From VBAS01 sp035318985 (GTDB taxonomy: Bacteria; Bacteroidota; Bacteroidia; Chitinophagales; Chitinophagaceae), in contig DATHDP010000104.1 of NCBI GenBank assembly GCA_035318985.1, forward strand, positions 1 to 64,000: a DNA stretch of 64,000 nucleotides, given 5' to 3'. Position numbers and translations under genes: made by a program. The notes beneath the pieces are model-generated. The model was not told the DNA's origin and made no database searches. It saw only the letters and a list, made by a program, of their open reading frames with translations. This document shows positions 62,811 to 64,000 of this stretch, piece after piece; the stretch's first letter is position 1; each line of letters begins with the position of its first letter.

Positions 62811-63308
62811 TTATTTAGAATCGGGCGGTGTAGGCTTTTTGGCTTCTTCATTGTCGAGTTTATCAACAACCTTATTCCATAATTCTTTTGCATCTTCTTT
62901 CAAGCCTTCAAGCTTTACTTTGGCCTTGTCTGCAAGCTCACTACTTTTTGCTTGTTCATAAAGATGTTTTGCATCTTCCTTCAATTCTCCAAGTTTTACT
63001 TTAGCCTTGTCTGCTAGTTCACCACTTTTTGCCTGTTCATAAAGACCTTTCGCATCTTCTTTTAAGTCTTCAAATTTTATTTTGGCTTTATCTGTAAGCT
63101 CACCGCTTTTTGCCTGATCATAAAGATGTTTTGCATCTTCCTTCAATTCTCCAAGTTTTACTTTGGCCTTATCAGCAAGCTCACTGTTTTTTGCTTTATC
63201 CCAAACCTCTCCGGCTTTTTCACTTATTTTTCCAGCCAGCTCTTCAGCCTTATCAAGCAGAGAATCTTTTTTAGTGCTATCCTGTTCTGTGTTTTTATTT
63301 TCTTCCAT
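62811..63308 (-). CDS. Protein of four 27-residue amphipathic repeats (LEA/YtxH-like)
   Basis: A 165-residue, highly charged, Cys-free protein. Four repeats of 27 residues cover 41-148, each with the pattern [NS]-[SG]-E-L-x-D-K-A-K-x-K-x, then KEDAK near position 16. It is predicted almost fully helical and resembles LEA-type or YtxH/apolipoprotein-like stress proteins. It has no signal peptide. A role as a desiccation or membrane-protective protein is a guess. Confidence 0.7.
   Translation of the reverse strand: MEENKNTEQDSTKKDSLLDKAEELAGKISEKAGEVWDKAKNSELADKAKVKLGELKEDAKHLYDQAKSGELTDKAKIKFEDLKEDAKGLYEQAKSGELADKAKVKLGELKEDAKHLYEQAKSSELADKAKVKLEGLKEDAKELWNKVVDKLDNEEAKKPTPPDSK
62865..63188 (-). 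repeat. Four tandem 81-bp repeats within the LEA-like gene
   Basis: Four in-frame 81-base units encode residues 41-148. Units 1 and 3 are nearly identical at the DNA level, which suggests recent duplication. Confidence 0.85.
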
Positions 63309-63428
63309 GATAGAACGATTTTAATTAAGAATAAATGAAAGTTAGTGAATAAGTGGCAATTTCAATTTTAAAGCGAAAGTTGATTCGGAAATAAATAATG
63401 TCAGGGGTGCAAAAACAGGTATCAAAAT

Positions 63429-63458
63429 AAAAAATCCCATACTACTATGGGATTTTTT
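63429..63458 (-). terminator. Terminator of the aconitase gene
   Basis: A 12-bp stem aaaaaatcccat / atgggatttttt (63429-63440 with 63447-63458) with loop ACTACT. The flanking T run on the minus strand fits the aconitase transcript. Confidence 0.85.
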
Positions 63459-63498
63459 ACTGTCAAGGTTGGGGGTATTATATCTTAATTATCATTGA

Positions 63499-64000
63499 TC
63501 ATACTTTAGCAAATTGCGATCTGATTACGTTCAATGCGCCGCCGGCTTTAAACCATTCGATCTGCTGTTCATTGTAAGTATGATTTACCAAAATTTCATC
63601 GTAGCTTCCATCTTTATGATTCAATACAACGGTTAATGGAGTTCCCGGTGCAAAACTGGTTAGGCCATTTATGTCAATGCTGTCATTTTCCTGCACTTTA
63701 TCATAATCCTCTTTGTTGGCAAATGTAAGTGCAAGCATTCCTTGTTTTTTCAAATTGGTTTCATGAATCCTTGCAAAACTTCTTACAAGAATTGCACGAA
63801 CACCAAGATGTCGTGGTTCCATTGCTGCATGTTCTCTTGATGAACCTTCCCCATAATTCTCATCTCCCACAACTATGCTGCCGATATCTACTGCTTTATA
63901 GGCTCTTGCAGTTGCAGGAACAGGTCCATATTCACCTGTCAATTGACTTTTTACTGAATCGGTTTTATCGTTATAAAAATTAATAGCACCAATCAACATG
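63499..64000 (-). CDS. acnB: Aconitate hydratase, C-terminal part (gene continues beyond the window)
   Basis: The last 166 residues of aconitase, the TCA enzyme that isomerises citrate to isocitrate. The swivel-domain motif GDENYGEGSSREHAAMEPRHLGV and LVRSFARIHETNLKKQGML are diagnostic. The Met at 63997-63999 is internal (family sequences read NNMLIGA), so the true start lies to the right of the window. The N-terminal cluster-binding part is not visible. The symbol acnA or acnB cannot be settled from this part and is given loosely. Confidence 0.92.
   Translation of the reverse strand, partial: MLIGAINFYNDKTDSVKSQLTGEYGPVPATARAYKAVDIGSIVVGDENYGEGSSREHAAMEPRHLGVRAILVRSFARIHETNLKKQGMLALTFANKEDYDKVQENDSIDINGLTSFAPGTPLTVVLNHKDGSYDEILVNHTYNEQQIEWFKAGGALNVIRSQFAKV

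Noticed and set aside
62865..63188. 81-base repeats as a CRISPR array
   Set aside because: The units are contiguous and in frame, code for protein and have no spacers.

Overview
The window looks like a chromosomal segment of a Bacteroidota bacterium, most probably in or near the family Chitinophagaceae (the family is an inference). Evidence: AT-rich DNA; -7 boxes of the Bacteroidota type TAnnTTTG; almost no Shine-Dalgarno sequences except a strong one in front of rpsU; a SusC/SusD pair; type IX secretion parts (a PorV-like barrel and a PorU2-like C25 protease); many lipoproteins with a Cys after a short hydrophobic stretch; and the order tuf - tRNA-Trp - secE - nusG. I see no phage, insertion sequence or CRISPR array. 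Most genes are core or lineage-typical.

Layout. 1-14.9 kb: queE and folD on the minus strand, an outer-membrane barrel pair with a helix-hairpin-helix domain, a SusC/SusD/third-lipoprotein nutrient-uptake operon, a DUF3467 protein, radC, prs, the L25 gene and pth. 14.9-18.7 kb: a minus-strand three-gene unit of HD-domain hydrolase, NTT-like nucleotide transporter with HEAT repeats, and cyclic-nucleotide-binding protein. 18.9-21.7 kb: an FAH-family enzyme and a fused E1 alpha/beta 2-oxoacid dehydrogenase. 21.7-28.9 kb: a respiratory island. On the minus strand it has a Tat-targeted small protein, an Fe-S ferredoxin subunit, an NrfD-type quinol subunit, a membrane-anchored protein and a monohaem cytochrome c. 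On the plus strand it has two lipoproteins with unusual CX4CH motifs and a DUF5777 barrel.

29-36 kb: a CoA-transferase, a soluble PAS histidine kinase with a receiver-Crp/Fnr fusion regulator, then a flavodoxin-like protein, an OsmC protein, the RIC/ScdA di-iron repair protein and a Cys-rich barrel. Together they suggest a redox or nitrosative-stress theme. A TGAT-N4-ATCA palindrome in the cytochrome intergenic region could link the two islands. 36-48.5 kb: a candidate small RNA, cyanophycinase, an SGNH hydrolase, a papain-like lipoprotein, tyrS, the PorV/PorU2 pair and an HscA-type Hsp70.

48.5-54.4 kb: a surface-glycan-like block with two paralogous multi-pass membrane proteins around a GT2 glycosyltransferase, then an acyltransferase and riboflavin synthase. 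54.5-59.2 kb: a translation block of rpsU, xerC, hpf, tRNA-Thr/Tyr/Gly/Thr, tuf, tRNA-Trp, secE and nusG. The usual rplK-rpoC genes do not follow nusG. 59.2-64 kb: an Omp85-like barrel, an LTA-synthase-like sulfatase, a small protein, a protein made of four 27-residue repeats, and the 3' end of aconitase.

The points most worth follow-up are the HD/NTT/cNMP unit with its in-frame split, the cytochrome island with CX4CH motifs, the dispersed AAGAGTGCGA repeat, the rpsU Shine-Dalgarno, the candidate small RNA, the acyltransferase without a standard start codon, and the twin membrane-protein glycan locus.
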